This document shows, piece after piece, positions 6,327 to 13,480 of a stretch of DNA of 13,757 bases. Under the pieces are notes generated by a model that searched no databases, had not been told where the DNA came from, and was given only the letters and a program-made list of their open reading frames with translations. The stretch lies in contig UQUD01000050.1 of NCBI GenBank assembly GCA_900544225.1, positions 1-13,757 on the forward strand, given 5' to 3'. The DNA is from an uncultured Collinsella sp. (GTDB taxonomy: Bacteria > Actinomycetota > Coriobacteriia > Coriobacteriales > Coriobacteriaceae). Within the stretch, counting starts at the first letter, position 1, and each line of letters begins with the position of its first letter. A program made the position numbers and the translations under genes.

Positions 6327-7508
6327 ATGCTATACACCATCTCGGACTTCTCACGGGAATATGAGGGGTCGGTCCGTCTAATCGCCGGCAGCGACGGCGT
6401 CTCGCGTGCCGTCTCCGGCGTCGGGATCCTCGATTATGAACTCATGCCTGGCCTCAAGAACAAGTACCAGCGCGTCAACTTCAGCTCAGACGAGATCGTC
6501 CTTAGCACCTTCCTCTATGCGAAGGACGACCCGTACCTCATCACTGAAGCCGTGAAATACCTCGTCGCCAAGGGAACGAGCGGTCTTATCATCAAAAACG
6601 TCCTGCACATCCCGATTCCCGACCAAGCCATCCGCTACGCCAACGCGCGGCACTACCCGGTCTTTCTCACGACCGACGACTCACTGTTCTTTGACGGCGT
6701 CATCTATGAGGTCAAACGGCATATCGAGCAGCTCGCGTCCATCGACTTCGCGCAGCGCGAGATCGATGCCCTAAGGACAGATGTATCGCCTGAGTCCATC
6801 TGCCGACGCATCCGAGGCCTCAACCCGTCATTTCTGGACGAAGCGGTCGCCCTGTTCGCATCGTTTGCAGAGCCCCTCGACCCGCGTACGTTTTTGCAAA
6901 TCGAACGTCTCTGTGCAAAATCGACCCTCGCCGGATGCCACAACATGCTGGCACCCTATGACGGAGGTTTGTTATTCGTAGCGACAAGTGACTCGGAGCA
7001 GACGCTCGATGTGGAGCGAATCGTGCAGGCGCTCACGGAGCTCATCGAGACTAGCGGTATCGACGGCGGAGCGGAAGGGCTCGGCATCAGCGATATTCTG
7101 TTTGGAGACGAGGCGGTGGCGCAGGCGATCTCGCAGGCGATTTACGCACAGCGCCTATCTTGTCAACGAGCCGAGGGCCCCATCCGCTATGCGCAGCTCG
7201 GCATCCTGAGAACCGTGATGCCTTTTGCGGAAACCCCGGAGATGCGGTCGTTCTCGGAGGCGATTCTCTCGCCGATACGCGAGCACGACAGCGAGCATGG
7301 CAGTGAGTTGGAATCCACGCTCGCCGCATTCATCGAGAACGACCGACGTATCGAGCAAACCGCCAAGCAGACCAGCCAGCACCCGAACACGATTCGATAT
7401 CGCCTCGATAAGGTGACAGCTCTCACCGGGCTGAGCTACAAATGCGCCCCGGAGATGGAGCAGCTGTCGCTCGCCTACGCCATCGAACGCGCTCGCTCGC
7501 TTCAGTAA
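6327..7508 (+). CDS. PucR-family transcriptional regulator
   Basis: A 393-residue regulator with the PucR layout. An N-terminal ligand/sensor domain (about 1-135; LIAGSDGVSRAVSGVGILDYE at 18-38 and SSDEIVLSTFL at 53-63) is followed by a poorly conserved middle, and the C-terminal PucR helix-turn-helix is at about 335-390 (IEQTAKQTSQHPNTIRYRLDK, 342-362, then TALTGL). Such proteins act in the cytoplasm as activators of neighbouring purine or amino acid catabolism genes, responding to a pathway metabolite. I place the start at the ATG at 6327, six bases after AAGGTG (6315-6320) and matching the usual MLYT start; a GTG at 6306 is possible. It is divergent from the cyclodeaminase/aminotransferase operon, so those two genes are its most likely targets. 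It converges with the next gene, 18 bases apart. Confidence 0.9.
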   Translation: MLYTISDFSREYEGSVRLIAGSDGVSRAVSGVGILDYELMPGLKNKYQRVNFSSDEIVLSTFLYAKDDPYLITEAVKYLVAKGTSGLIIKNVLHIPIPDQAIRYANARHYPVFLTTDDSLFFDGVIYEVKRHIEQLASIDFAQREIDALRTDVSPESICRRIRGLNPSFLDEAVALFASFAEPLDPRTFLQIERLCAKSTLAGCHNMLAPYDGGLLFVATSDSEQTLDVERIVQALTELIETSGIDGGAEGLGISDILFGDEAVAQAISQAIYAQRLSCQRAEGPIRYAQLGILRTVMPFAETPEMRSFSEAILSPIREHDSEHGSELESTLAAFIENDRRIEQTAKQTSQHPNTIRYRLDKVTALTGLSYKCAPEMEQLSLAYAIERARSLQ

Positions 7509-7541
7509 GCCCGCCCCGCCTTGAGGTTAGGAGCGGCGGGC
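7509..7541. terminator. Possible bidirectional terminator hairpin between convergent genes
   Basis: GCCCGCC (7509-7515) pairs with GGCGGGC (7535-7541), starting right after the regulator's stop codon and reaching into the end of the convergent gene. A short TTTT occurs a few bases downstream on the + strand, so terminator strength is doubtful. It is the only candidate in the 18-base gap. Confidence 0.35.
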
Positions 7542-8237
7542 GCGGAGCTTTTCGTAGCCTTCGGAGAAGAAGGCGACCGTGGCGGCGTCGGCCTCGGCGG
7601 CGTCCGTCTCGGTTGCGGGGACCACGCCGTGCTCGTCGCTCACCAGGAACAGCGCGCCCTTAAGCTGCGCGGGAATATCTACGCGCGTGACCGGAATGCC
7701 CTTGGTCTGGGCCAGCTGCTCAATGAGCGTCGCCGTGCCGCACAGGCACTCGTCCGCCGGCGCCACAAAGGCGAGCTCGCCGTTGTTGACGGCAGCGAGC
7801 AGCTCGGGCGCCACGCCGGTCTCGTCGGCCTCGGAGCGAGCCTCGGCGGAACGGGCACGCAGCGCCTTGGCCGACGTATCGGCTAGTGGCTCGTACTCCC
7901 CCACCGTCATGGCGGCGTTGCCGTTAACGTCGATCACCAGCATGAGCACACCGTCGTATGCGGTGTAATCACCCTCGGCAAGCGACCACTCAACGTGTTG
8001 TTTGGCCCAGCTGAGCATGTTGTGGGTAAGCGGCTCGCACTGCACCAGGCGCTCGGACAGCGCGCGAATGTGGCGGTTGAGCATGGGCACCTTTTTGTTG
8101 GACATGCGCCAACGGCAGACAAGCGCGGGCTTGTCGAGCGTAAACTTCTCGACCGCCTCCTGATTGGCGCAAAAGTCCTCGTACGCACGCTGATCCTCGG
8201 CATTGCCAAACAGCTCGGCATCATCAATCTGGGGCAT
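7527..8237 (-). CDS. Unrecognised protein with faint class IV aminotransferase resemblance
   Basis: A 236-residue soluble protein with no signal peptide or membrane segment. I do not recognise it as an established family. By eye its order of elements echoes class IV PLP enzymes (PabC, D-amino acid and branched-chain aminotransferases). RWRMSNKKVPMLNRHIRAL (43-61) resembles the N-terminal HxxRL region. AKALRARSAEARSEADETG (123-141) resembles the helix after the catalytic lysine (here K124). GTATLIEQLAQTKGIPV (167-183), followed by an ALFLVSDEHGVVP segment (195-207), resembles the LxGxTR...gi.v...F...gv.PV end. The stretch normally carrying the conserved glutamate and SN motif seems missing, so it may be inactive or divergent. 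I choose the ATG at 8237, with AAAGG seven bases upstream; in-frame ATGs at 8243 and 8261 exist, but the extra codons lack the usual G/C bias. TATAAG at 8275-8270 is a likely -10. Confidence 0.75.
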   Translation of the reverse strand: MPQIDDAELFGNAEDQRAYEDFCANQEAVEKFTLDKPALVCRWRMSNKKVPMLNRHIRALSERLVQCEPLTHNMLSWAKQHVEWSLAEGDYTAYDGVLMLVIDVNGNAAMTVGEYEPLADTSAKALRARSAEARSEADETGVAPELLAAVNNGELAFVAPADECLCGTATLIEQLAQTKGIPVTRVDIPAQLKGALFLVSDEHGVVPATETDAAEADAATVAFFSEGYEKLRARRS

Positions 8238-8269
8238 GGTCATACCTTTCGTGTTAGTCATTCCGTCCT

Positions 8270-8275
8270 CTTATA
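8270..8275 (-). promoter_or_regulatory. Candidate -10 element for the class IV-like gene
   Basis: TATAAG reads leftward at 8275-8270 and would start RNA at about 8262, giving a leader of about 25 bases to the ATG at 8237, or an almost leaderless message if the ATG at 8261 is used. The best -35 (TTTGGA, 8296-8291, spacer 15) is poor and lies inside the purH terminator. Confidence 0.4.
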
Positions 8276-8277
8276 CC

Positions 8278-8313
8278 AAAAAGACGGCCCTCCAAACGGA
8301 GCGACCGTCTTTT
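8278..8313 (-). terminator. Intrinsic terminator downstream of purH
   Basis: Read leftward, AAAAGACGG (8313-8305) and CTCC fold over a short loop onto GGAG and CCGTCTTTTT (8287-8278). The stem is strong and ends in a T-run. It lies about 170 bases after the purH stop codon, so purH mRNA carries a long 3' UTR. The mirror-image A- and T-tracts mean it could also stop rightward transcripts. Confidence 0.85.
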
Positions 8314-8353
8314 GCGGAGATTATTTTGACGATACGGCCAGGCGACCGATCGG

Positions 8354-8383
8354 CTTAATGGGATAGAACAACATCCCATTAAG
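8354..8383. repeat. Perfect 11-bp inverted repeat in the purH 3' UTR
   Basis: CTTAATGGGAT (8354-8364) and ATCCCATTAAG (8373-8383) are exact reverse complements around the 8-base loop AGAACAAC. There is no T-tail on either strand in the terminator position. It abuts the larger hairpin that begins at 8382. Confidence 0.85.
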
Positions 8384-8484
8384 GGTTTTCCAAGTGCCCG
8401 AGATTGCCCCGAAAGAGGAGCGCCGCGTACTAAATGTACGCAAGCGACGGTTTGAGGGGCAAGGTCGGGTGCTTGGGAAAGCCT
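8382..8484. repeat. 103-base nested hairpin directly after the purH stop codon
   Basis: The arms 8382-8410 and 8456-8484 pair almost throughout: AGG/CCT, one mismatch, then 16 bp (8386-8401 with 8465-8480, three wobbles), a 2x2 internal loop, then TTGCCCC/GGGGCAA (8404-8410 with 8456-8462). The 45-base interior holds a second hairpin, CGC-c-GCGTAC-taaat-GTACGC-aa-GCG (8421-8446). The outer stem ends exactly against the purH stop codon (8487-8485). It is not coding in any convincing frame. It could be a dispersed palindromic repeat, a 3'-UTR stabiliser or a 3'-UTR-derived RNA. Confidence 0.85.
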
Positions 8485-10092
8485 CTAGTGCCTAAAATGC
8501 CTGGCCCCCGTGAAGACCATCGCAATGCCATGCTCGTTGCAGGCCTGGACGCTCTCGTCGTCGCGCTTGGAGCCGCCGGGCTGGATGATGCAGGTCACGC
8601 CGTGCGCGGCAAGCACGTCGACGTTGTCGCGGAACGGGAAGAACGCGTCGCTTGCACAGGCAAAGCCGCCCTTCTCCACGCCCTCGCGCTCGCAGAAGTC
8701 CTCGGCGCGCTCGCAGGCAAGCAGTGCAGAGTCAACGCGGTTGGGCTGACCCGGGCCCATGCCAATGCCGGCCTTGCCCTTGGAGACCAGGATGGCGTTG
8801 GACTTGACGCCCTTGCAGACCTTCCAGGCAAACTCGAGCTCGGCCATCTCGGCGTCGGTGGGCTTGCGGTCGGTGGGGAACGTAAAGGTCGCGGGATCCT
8901 CGGTCACGTGGTCGACCTCCTGCACCAGCATGCCGCCGTCGACGGAGCGCAGCTCCACCTGGGCGCCGTGGTCCACGCCGCCGGTGGCCAGCACGCGCAG
9001 GTTGGGGCGCTTGGCCATGCGCTCGAGCGCCTCGGCAGTGTAGCTCGGAGCGATGATAACCTCGACGAACTGCTTGTTCTGATCGGCAAAGTGCTCAACC
9101 AGCTCATAGGGAACCTCGCGGTTGCAGGCGATGATGCCGCCGAAGGCGCTCTTGGGATCGCAGGCGAAGGCGCGGTCGTAGGCGGCCGTGATGTCCTCGG
9201 CCACGGCGGAGCCGCAGGGGTTCTGATGCTTGAGGATCACGCAGGCCGGCTCGTCGAACTCGCGGACCAGGTTCCAAGCGGCGTCGGCATCCAGATAGTT
9301 GTTGTAGCTGAGCGGCTTGCCCTGGATCTGCTCGGAGCCCACGAGCGGGAACTGCGAGCTCGCGGTATTCTCGCAGCCCTCGGCAAAGCGATAGACCGTG
9401 GCCTTTTGCTGCGGGTTCTCGCCATAGCGCAGGTCGTCGACCTTCTCCAGCGAGATCTCGAGCTTGGCAGAGGTGTCCGCCACGTCGCTTGCCTGGGCGG
9501 CAAGCCAACGGGAGATAGCCGTGTCGTAGGCGGCGGTGGTCTGGTAGACCTTCACCTGCAGGCGACGACGAGTGGAAAGCGTGGTGCAGCCACCGGTCTC
9601 GCGCATCTCAGCCAGGACGGCATCATAGTCGGCCGGGTCGGAGATGACGGTAACGCTCGCGGCGTTCTTGGCGGCAGAGCGCAGCATGGAGGGACCGCCG
9701 ATGTCGATGTGCTCGATGGCATCCGCGAAGGTGACCTCGGGGTTGGCGACGGTCTTCTCGAACTCGTACAGGTTGACGACGACCAGGTCGATCAGCTTAA
9801 TGCCGTGCTGTGCCGCCTCCTGCATGTGCTGCTCGGAATCGCGGCGGGCCAGCAGCGCGCCGTGAACCTTGGGGTGCAGGGTCTTAACGCGGCCGTCCAT
9901 CATCTCGGGATAGCCCGTGAACTCCTCGATGGGGGTTACGGGGACGCCCGCGTCCTCGATGGCACGAGCCGTGCCGCCCGTAGAGATGATCTCGACGCCA
10001 AAGTCATCGACCAGCGTCCGTGCGAAATCGACGACGCCCGTCTTATCGGTAACCGAGATCAACGCGCGTGCGATCTTCACATCAGATCCCAT
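8485..10092 (-). CDS. purH: Bifunctional AICAR formyltransferase / IMP cyclohydrolase (PurH)
   Basis: This cytoplasmic enzyme carries out the last two steps of de novo purine synthesis: formylation of AICAR to FAICAR with 10-formyltetrahydrofolate, then ring closure to IMP. The 535-residue length matches the family. The N-terminal cyclohydrolase domain (about 1-205) begins RALISVTDKTG and has STGGTARAI (37-45), GRVKTLHPKVHGALLARR (67-84) and NLYEF (107-111). The C-terminal transformylase domain has RYGENPQQKA (222-231), the KHxNPCG motif (288-294) with the catalytic K288-H289 pair, SAFGGIIA (315-322) and the terminal ARHFRH. The ATG at 10092 follows AGGAGG at 5 bases. It is monocistronic, with no other pur gene in the window, and has a structured 3' UTR of about 170 bases before its terminator. 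Confidence 0.97.
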   Translation of the reverse strand: MGSDVKIARALISVTDKTGVVDFARTLVDDFGVEIISTGGTARAIEDAGVPVTPIEEFTGYPEMMDGRVKTLHPKVHGALLARRDSEQHMQEAAQHGIKLIDLVVVNLYEFEKTVANPEVTFADAIEHIDIGGPSMLRSAAKNAASVTVISDPADYDAVLAEMRETGGCTTLSTRRRLQVKVYQTTAAYDTAISRWLAAQASDVADTSAKLEISLEKVDDLRYGENPQQKATVYRFAEGCENTASSQFPLVGSEQIQGKPLSYNNYLDADAAWNLVREFDEPACVILKHQNPCGSAVAEDITAAYDRAFACDPKSAFGGIIACNREVPYELVEHFADQNKQFVEVIIAPSYTAEALERMAKRPNLRVLATGGVDHGAQVELRSVDGGMLVQEVDHVTEDPATFTFPTDRKPTDAEMAELEFAWKVCKGVKSNAILVSKGKAGIGMGPGQPNRVDSALLACERAEDFCEREGVEKGGFACASDAFFPFRDNVDVLAAHGVTCIIQPGGSKRDDESVQACNEHGIAMVFTGARHFRH

Positions 10093-10369
10093 GCAGTCCT
10101 CCTGTCTGGTACGCCGCCGTGCTCTGTGAGCCGGTGATACGTCGATCTGCAGCGCTCGCGCAGCGGCATTGAAAATACTGATTCAATGTAGCGCATCGAG
10201 CGCATCGATGCACCCCGCAACGGGCGCATATGCAGAAAAAGTTTGCGAGCGGAGGGGATGGGCACGGCACCGGGCACGGTGAGTTCATGGAACACAGGGG
10301 CACCATAATTAGATGCCAATAGCGTGGTAGAACTGTGCTCGATATGCATCCGCAAAAGAAAGAGGCACC
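10093..10369. promoter_or_regulatory. Divergent promoter region, purH / GNAT gene
   Basis: This 277-base gap holds no gene I can support. It has an inverted repeat CATTGAA-aatactga-TTCAATG (10167-10188), which could be an operator for purH, and a tandem GCGCATCGA GCGCATCGA next to the palindrome GCATCGATGC (10202-10211). I looked for a purine riboswitch on the purH side and saw no matching core. Ribosome binding sites are AGGAGG for purH and AAAGAGG just before 10370 for the GNAT gene. Confidence 0.4.
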
Positions 10370-11011
10370 ATGGTCTCGCGGGTTCTCTACCGACCGTTTG
10401 ATACCGAAGACTTCGACGCCATCGCGTTGATTCTGCAGCAGCTTTGGCATAACAATTCGGATAACGATGAGTACAACCGCCTCGAGGCCGCATGCGACCT
10501 CGCCTATTGCCTTTCGTCTTCGACGTTTTCGCAGGTTGCCGTAATCGACGGTCAGGCGCGCGGCATTGCGCTCGCGCGTGCGGGACAGAGCTCCGGCGCC
10601 ACCGTTAAGGAACATTGGCTGGATACCGAACGCGCACTGCTATCGCAAATGCGCGAGCTGGAGCCCGATGCCTGCGCCGAGTATCTCTCGTTTGTGCGCG
10701 CAACCATCCGAACCAACAACCGCCTGCTCGAAAGCAGCCCGTTGCCACACGACAACGAGGTCACGCTGCTTGCCGTCGATCGCGACGTCCATGGCCTGGG
10801 CGTTGGCTCGGTGTTGCTCGACGCCGCAGTCTCGTACCTATCCTCGCGCGGGGCGACGAGGGCGCACCTGTACACCGACTCCAACTGCTCGTGGAAGTTC
10901 TACGAGCTGCATGGCTTTAAGCGCACGGCCACGCACCGCGCCAACCGCGAAGAGCGCCGTCACGACATGCCGCGCGAAAGCTTCCTCTACGAACTCGACC
11001 TAACAGCCTAG
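10370..11011 (+). CDS. GNAT-family N-acetyltransferase
   Basis: A 213-residue soluble protein with the GNAT fold in its C-terminal half. Motif A, which binds acetyl-CoA, is clear: EVTLLAVDRDVHGLGVGSVLLDAA (from 130), with the Q/RxxGxG/A loop as HGLGVG (141-146). Motif B follows as NCSWKFYELHGFKR (172-185), with the usual aromatic Y178. The N-terminal half (RPFDTEDFDAIALIL, 8-22) starts like typical GNAT domains; a long insert (about 72-128) lies before motif A. The ATG at 10370 follows AAAGAGG. It is a lone rightward gene, divergent from purH and convergent with the DUF2207 gene. The acceptor substrate cannot be inferred. Confidence 0.88.
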   Translation: MVSRVLYRPFDTEDFDAIALILQQLWHNNSDNDEYNRLEAACDLAYCLSSSTFSQVAVIDGQARGIALARAGQSSGATVKEHWLDTERALLSQMRELEPDACAEYLSFVRATIRTNNRLLESSPLPHDNEVTLLAVDRDVHGLGVGSVLLDAAVSYLSSRGATRAHLYTDSNCSWKFYELHGFKRTATHRANREERRHDMPRESFLYELDLTA

Positions 11012-11023
11012 GCCCAGCAGCCA

Positions 11024-11082
11024 TACCTAGTCATTTAGGAACGTCCCCAGTGACTAGTCGTTGGGGACAGTCTTCGTAGGTA
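11024..11082. repeat. Palindromic element between the GNAT gene and the next terminator
   Basis: Outer arms TACCTA (11024-11029) and TAGGTA (11077-11082) enclose a 26-base near-palindrome: GTCCCCA (11043-11049), the palindrome GACTAGTC (11052-11059) and TGGGGAC (11062-11068), with only G-T wobbles between. CTAGTCA (11027-11033) can also pair with TGACTAG (11051-11057), which excludes part of the first fold. The sequence TTGGGGACRG recurs near 13231. Confidence 0.75.
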
Positions 11083-11088
11083 GCGCAT

Positions 11089-11136
11089 AAAAAAGGGATG
11101 GGCTTCCCCCGACGGCTGTCGAGAAAAGCCCATCCC
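11089..11136 (-). terminator. Intrinsic terminator of the DUF2207 gene
   Basis: Read leftward, GGGATGGGCTT (11136-11126) pairs with AAGCCCATCCC (11105-11095) and is followed by TTTTTT (11094-11089). The 20-base loop contains a small GAC/GTC stem. It lies 14 bases after the stop codon. On the + strand it could also stop the GNAT transcript, though the T-run there is poor. Confidence 0.92.
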
Positions 11137-11150
11137 ATAATTTACGACCG

Positions 11151-13094
11151 CTAGAACGTTCCGCCGCCGCCTCCGCCGACGCCGCCGCCTCCGCCGCCCG
11201 AGAAGCCGCCGCCTCCGCCGCCGCTCGAGCTGTCGGAGCTCGATGCCAGCTCACGGATGCTCTCGTGATACACGCCGTCGAACGAATCCATCGGCGACTC
11301 GTTGCCGTAATGATGGTAGTACCACCAGTAGCAGGGGTAATTGTCGTAGAAACCGTCGGCCTCGCGCACCTCGGGAGGAACAGCCTCGGCAAGCTGACGC
11401 AGGACTTCCTTGGAAACACCCAGCGCCGCACCCATCACCAGAAGTTTATTCCACAGTACCAGATCGCCCGGAACGGCTTCCTTTAGGCGCGTGAAATCCT
11501 CAAGCCAATGCTTGAGCGCCTTGCAGCGAGCCGCCACCTCGGCGCCCTCCGGCGTAAAGCGGCGGAACGTAAGGCCCACGCCAATACCCACCAGCACAAT
11601 CGGCACCGAGATAACCGCGGCGATAATGTTCGCCTGTGCGCCGTCGGTAAAGAAGATGGATCCCGCGGGAATACAGGCGATCAGAATACCAAGAACCAGG
11701 CAAAACACCATTGCGACAATGCCGTCCGAGGCAACGTACTCGCTATCGGCCAGCTTGCCCTTAACGGTGTTCTGATAGTCCTCGAGCTTGTCGCCCACGG
11801 GTGTAGCGTGCTGCTTGACGTAGTGCTGCAGCTCGTCGAACGTGCGCGAGCGATCGCCGTTCTCGTCGGGCTTAGCACCGGCAAAGAAGACCTTGAGCAC
11901 CATGTGGTCAATGCCCTTGGCCGACTTCCAGCCCGCATCACTCACCGTCACGCGATACGTCTGCTCTTCTTTTTCACGCCCCAACAGACCCTTCTTAGCC
12001 TTAGTCACGGTCGCCTGCTCCAGCTTAATCACACGGTCGTCGGTGAGCTTCATGAGCGTGGCGATATATGCCTGATCGGGCACCTCGTTCCAGCTCATGA
12101 GGGCCGAAAGCACGGCGGGATGGTCGGCCGAAGGCACATCGCGGAAATATTCGTCCTGGAAAAGCGGCTTGGGCTTGCGGCGGCGCAGCTTGAGCACAAC
12201 GATTGTGCCGGTAAAGGCCACCGCCGCGACAACACTTAGTACGGCAAGTACATTGGCAATCATGCGAGCGTGAGCGCGGCGGGCGTTGGCTTCGTCGGCC
12301 CATTCCTTCTCTTCGCTCAGGATCGTTGACATGCGCTCTTCGCCCGAGGCGGCAAGCTGCGGCACCCAGTCGCTGGGGAAGGCGATGCGTGCCTCGGCGA
12401 ATTCGCCCTGATGCACGCAGGGAATGGTATAGGTGACCATGGGTTCGTCCGCATCGAGCGATACGTCACCCGTCAGCGGACCGTGGCCCCACGCGCGGAA
12501 GTTATCGCCCTTGACGGCCGCCGTCCCGGCAGCGGCATTTGCGAAGTGCACTTCCATCTCGACGTCATCGGAATCCGCGGACCAGCCGTCGCCCACGAAT
12601 TTCCAATAGAGCTCGGCGGTATCGGCCCAGTTCATAACCGCACCGGTCATGGTGTAGCTCACGTAATAGATCGCGCTATCGCCGCTCTCGTGGGGGCTGA
12701 AAACCTTGATCTTTACGCCGTCACCAGTCTGCTCGACCGTATAGACGCCAGAGTCACCCTTGTTCGCGCTATCGACTTTGTTGAACGCGGTGTCCTCCTC
12801 CTCGACGCTCAGCACATCGACACCCGCCGTACCGCCCTGCTGGTTGGTGCCCGTATTGATCTCCCAAAACACGCCGTTGATGTCGTCATCGAAATCAAAC
12901 TGGCGCCCCTCGACAACGGTCAGCGAGCCGTCGGCCTCGACCGTGGCGCCGATATAGGTTTGGGTCATGGAGTAGCCGTCGGCGTGCGCGGCGACAGGCA
13001 GCAGCAACAACGCGAGCGCGACGAGCACGCAGACGGAAGCGAATCGCGCAAACAGGCAGCGCTGCCGACAAGTATTGGCAACGGGGGCGTTCAT
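11151..13094 (-). CDS. DUF2207 family membrane protein with glycine-rich C-terminus
   Basis: A 647-residue predicted membrane protein with DUF2207 architecture. A signal peptide (about 1-38, core LVALALLLLPVAA, cleavage AHA-D) is followed by an extracytoplasmic beta-rich domain (about 39-275, starting YSMTQTYIGATVEADGSLTVVEGR). Then come a membrane segment (about 278-302), a basic stop (LRRRKPKP), a cytoplasmic region (about 305-455), two further membrane segments (about 459-483 and 488-509), and a cytoplasmic tail ending in a Ser/Gly then poly-Gly stretch (618-645), typical of this family. Function of DUF2207 proteins is not established. I start at the ATG at 13094, with AAAGGA seven bases upstream; an in-frame ATG at 13163 would add 23 residues ahead of the signal peptide. 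It is monocistronic, with its own terminator. Confidence 0.9.
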   Translation of the reverse strand: MNAPVANTCRQRCLFARFASVCVLVALALLLLPVAAHADGYSMTQTYIGATVEADGSLTVVEGRQFDFDDDINGVFWEINTGTNQQGGTAGVDVLSVEEEDTAFNKVDSANKGDSGVYTVEQTGDGVKIKVFSPHESGDSAIYYVSYTMTGAVMNWADTAELYWKFVGDGWSADSDDVEMEVHFANAAAGTAAVKGDNFRAWGHGPLTGDVSLDADEPMVTYTIPCVHQGEFAEARIAFPSDWVPQLAASGEERMSTILSEEKEWADEANARRAHARMIANVLAVLSVVAAVAFTGTIVVLKLRRRKPKPLFQDEYFRDVPSADHPAVLSALMSWNEVPDQAYIATLMKLTDDRVIKLEQATVTKAKKGLLGREKEEQTYRVTVSDAGWKSAKGIDHMVLKVFFAGAKPDENGDRSRTFDELQHYVKQHATPVGDKLEDYQNTVKGKLADSEYVASDGIVAMVFCLVLGILIACIPAGSIFFTDGAQANIIAAVISVPIVLVGIGVGLTFRRFTPEGAEVAARCKALKHWLEDFTRLKEAVPGDLVLWNKLLVMGAALGVSKEVLRQLAEAVPPEVREADGFYDNYPCYWWYYHHYGNESPMDSFDGVYHESIRELASSSDSSSGGGGGGFSGGGGGGVGGGGGGTF

Positions 13095-13219
13095 AGGCAC
13101 ATCCTTTGTCTGTAAAACCAACATCGCCATTGTCCCACGTTTGCGGGCACACATGACGAACATCTAGGCGACCGGAGTGCCAAACGGGATGAAAGTCACG
13201 CCCGCACCCCGACACTTGG

Positions 13220-13259
13220 AAAACGATCTATTGGGGACGGAGGAAAACGGATCATTGGG
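13220..13259. repeat. Two imperfect direct repeats, 16 bases each
   Basis: AAAACGATCTATTGGG (13220-13235) and AAAACGGATCATTGGG (13244-13259) differ by one inserted and one deleted base and are 8 bases apart. The segment between and overlapping them reads TTGGGGACGG, close to TTGGGGACAG in the palindromic element at 11061-11070. Confidence 0.7.
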
Positions 13260-13275
13260 TTGAACCGACAGACAG

Positions 13276-13289
13276 CAACAAATTTGTTG
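13276..13289. repeat. Perfect 14-bp AT-rich palindrome
   Basis: CAACAAATTTGTTG is its own reverse complement. It is AT-rich in a GC-rich region and lies about 180 bases upstream of the DUF2207 start, so it may be a protein-binding site; nothing else supports that. Confidence 0.6.
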
Positions 13290-13480
13290 TTTAGGACGCT
13301 CTTTGGCCGAATCCCGCGCCAACAATAGATACCACTTCACAGCTCCGTCACAGGTGTAGCGGCTTTGTGTGGGCTCGGCATGCGCTGATTGAGCCACCAG
13401 TCGAGGGGCATAAAGCAGTTGAGCGAAAACGGTTTGCCCCTTTGCCGTTCGCTCGAGGATCATGTCCCCCTTTTCCGCGG

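Noticed and set aside
8434..10137. Long (567-codon) rightward open frame
   Set aside because: It is antisense to purH and runs through the nested hairpin; it is a by-product of GC-rich codon usage.
10093..10369. Purine riboswitch in the purH leader
   Set aside because: No conserved purine riboswitch core or three-way junction could be recognised by eye in the leader.
11155..11225. CCGCC-rich simple repeat, first considered as a tandem repeat or CRISPR-like feature
   Set aside because: It encodes the poly-glycine tail of the DUF2207 protein, which is usual for that family.
13260..13480. tRNA or other known RNA gene before the orphan terminator
   Set aside because: No cloverleaf, T-loop GTTCRA context or CCA-end arrangement could be folded by eye.
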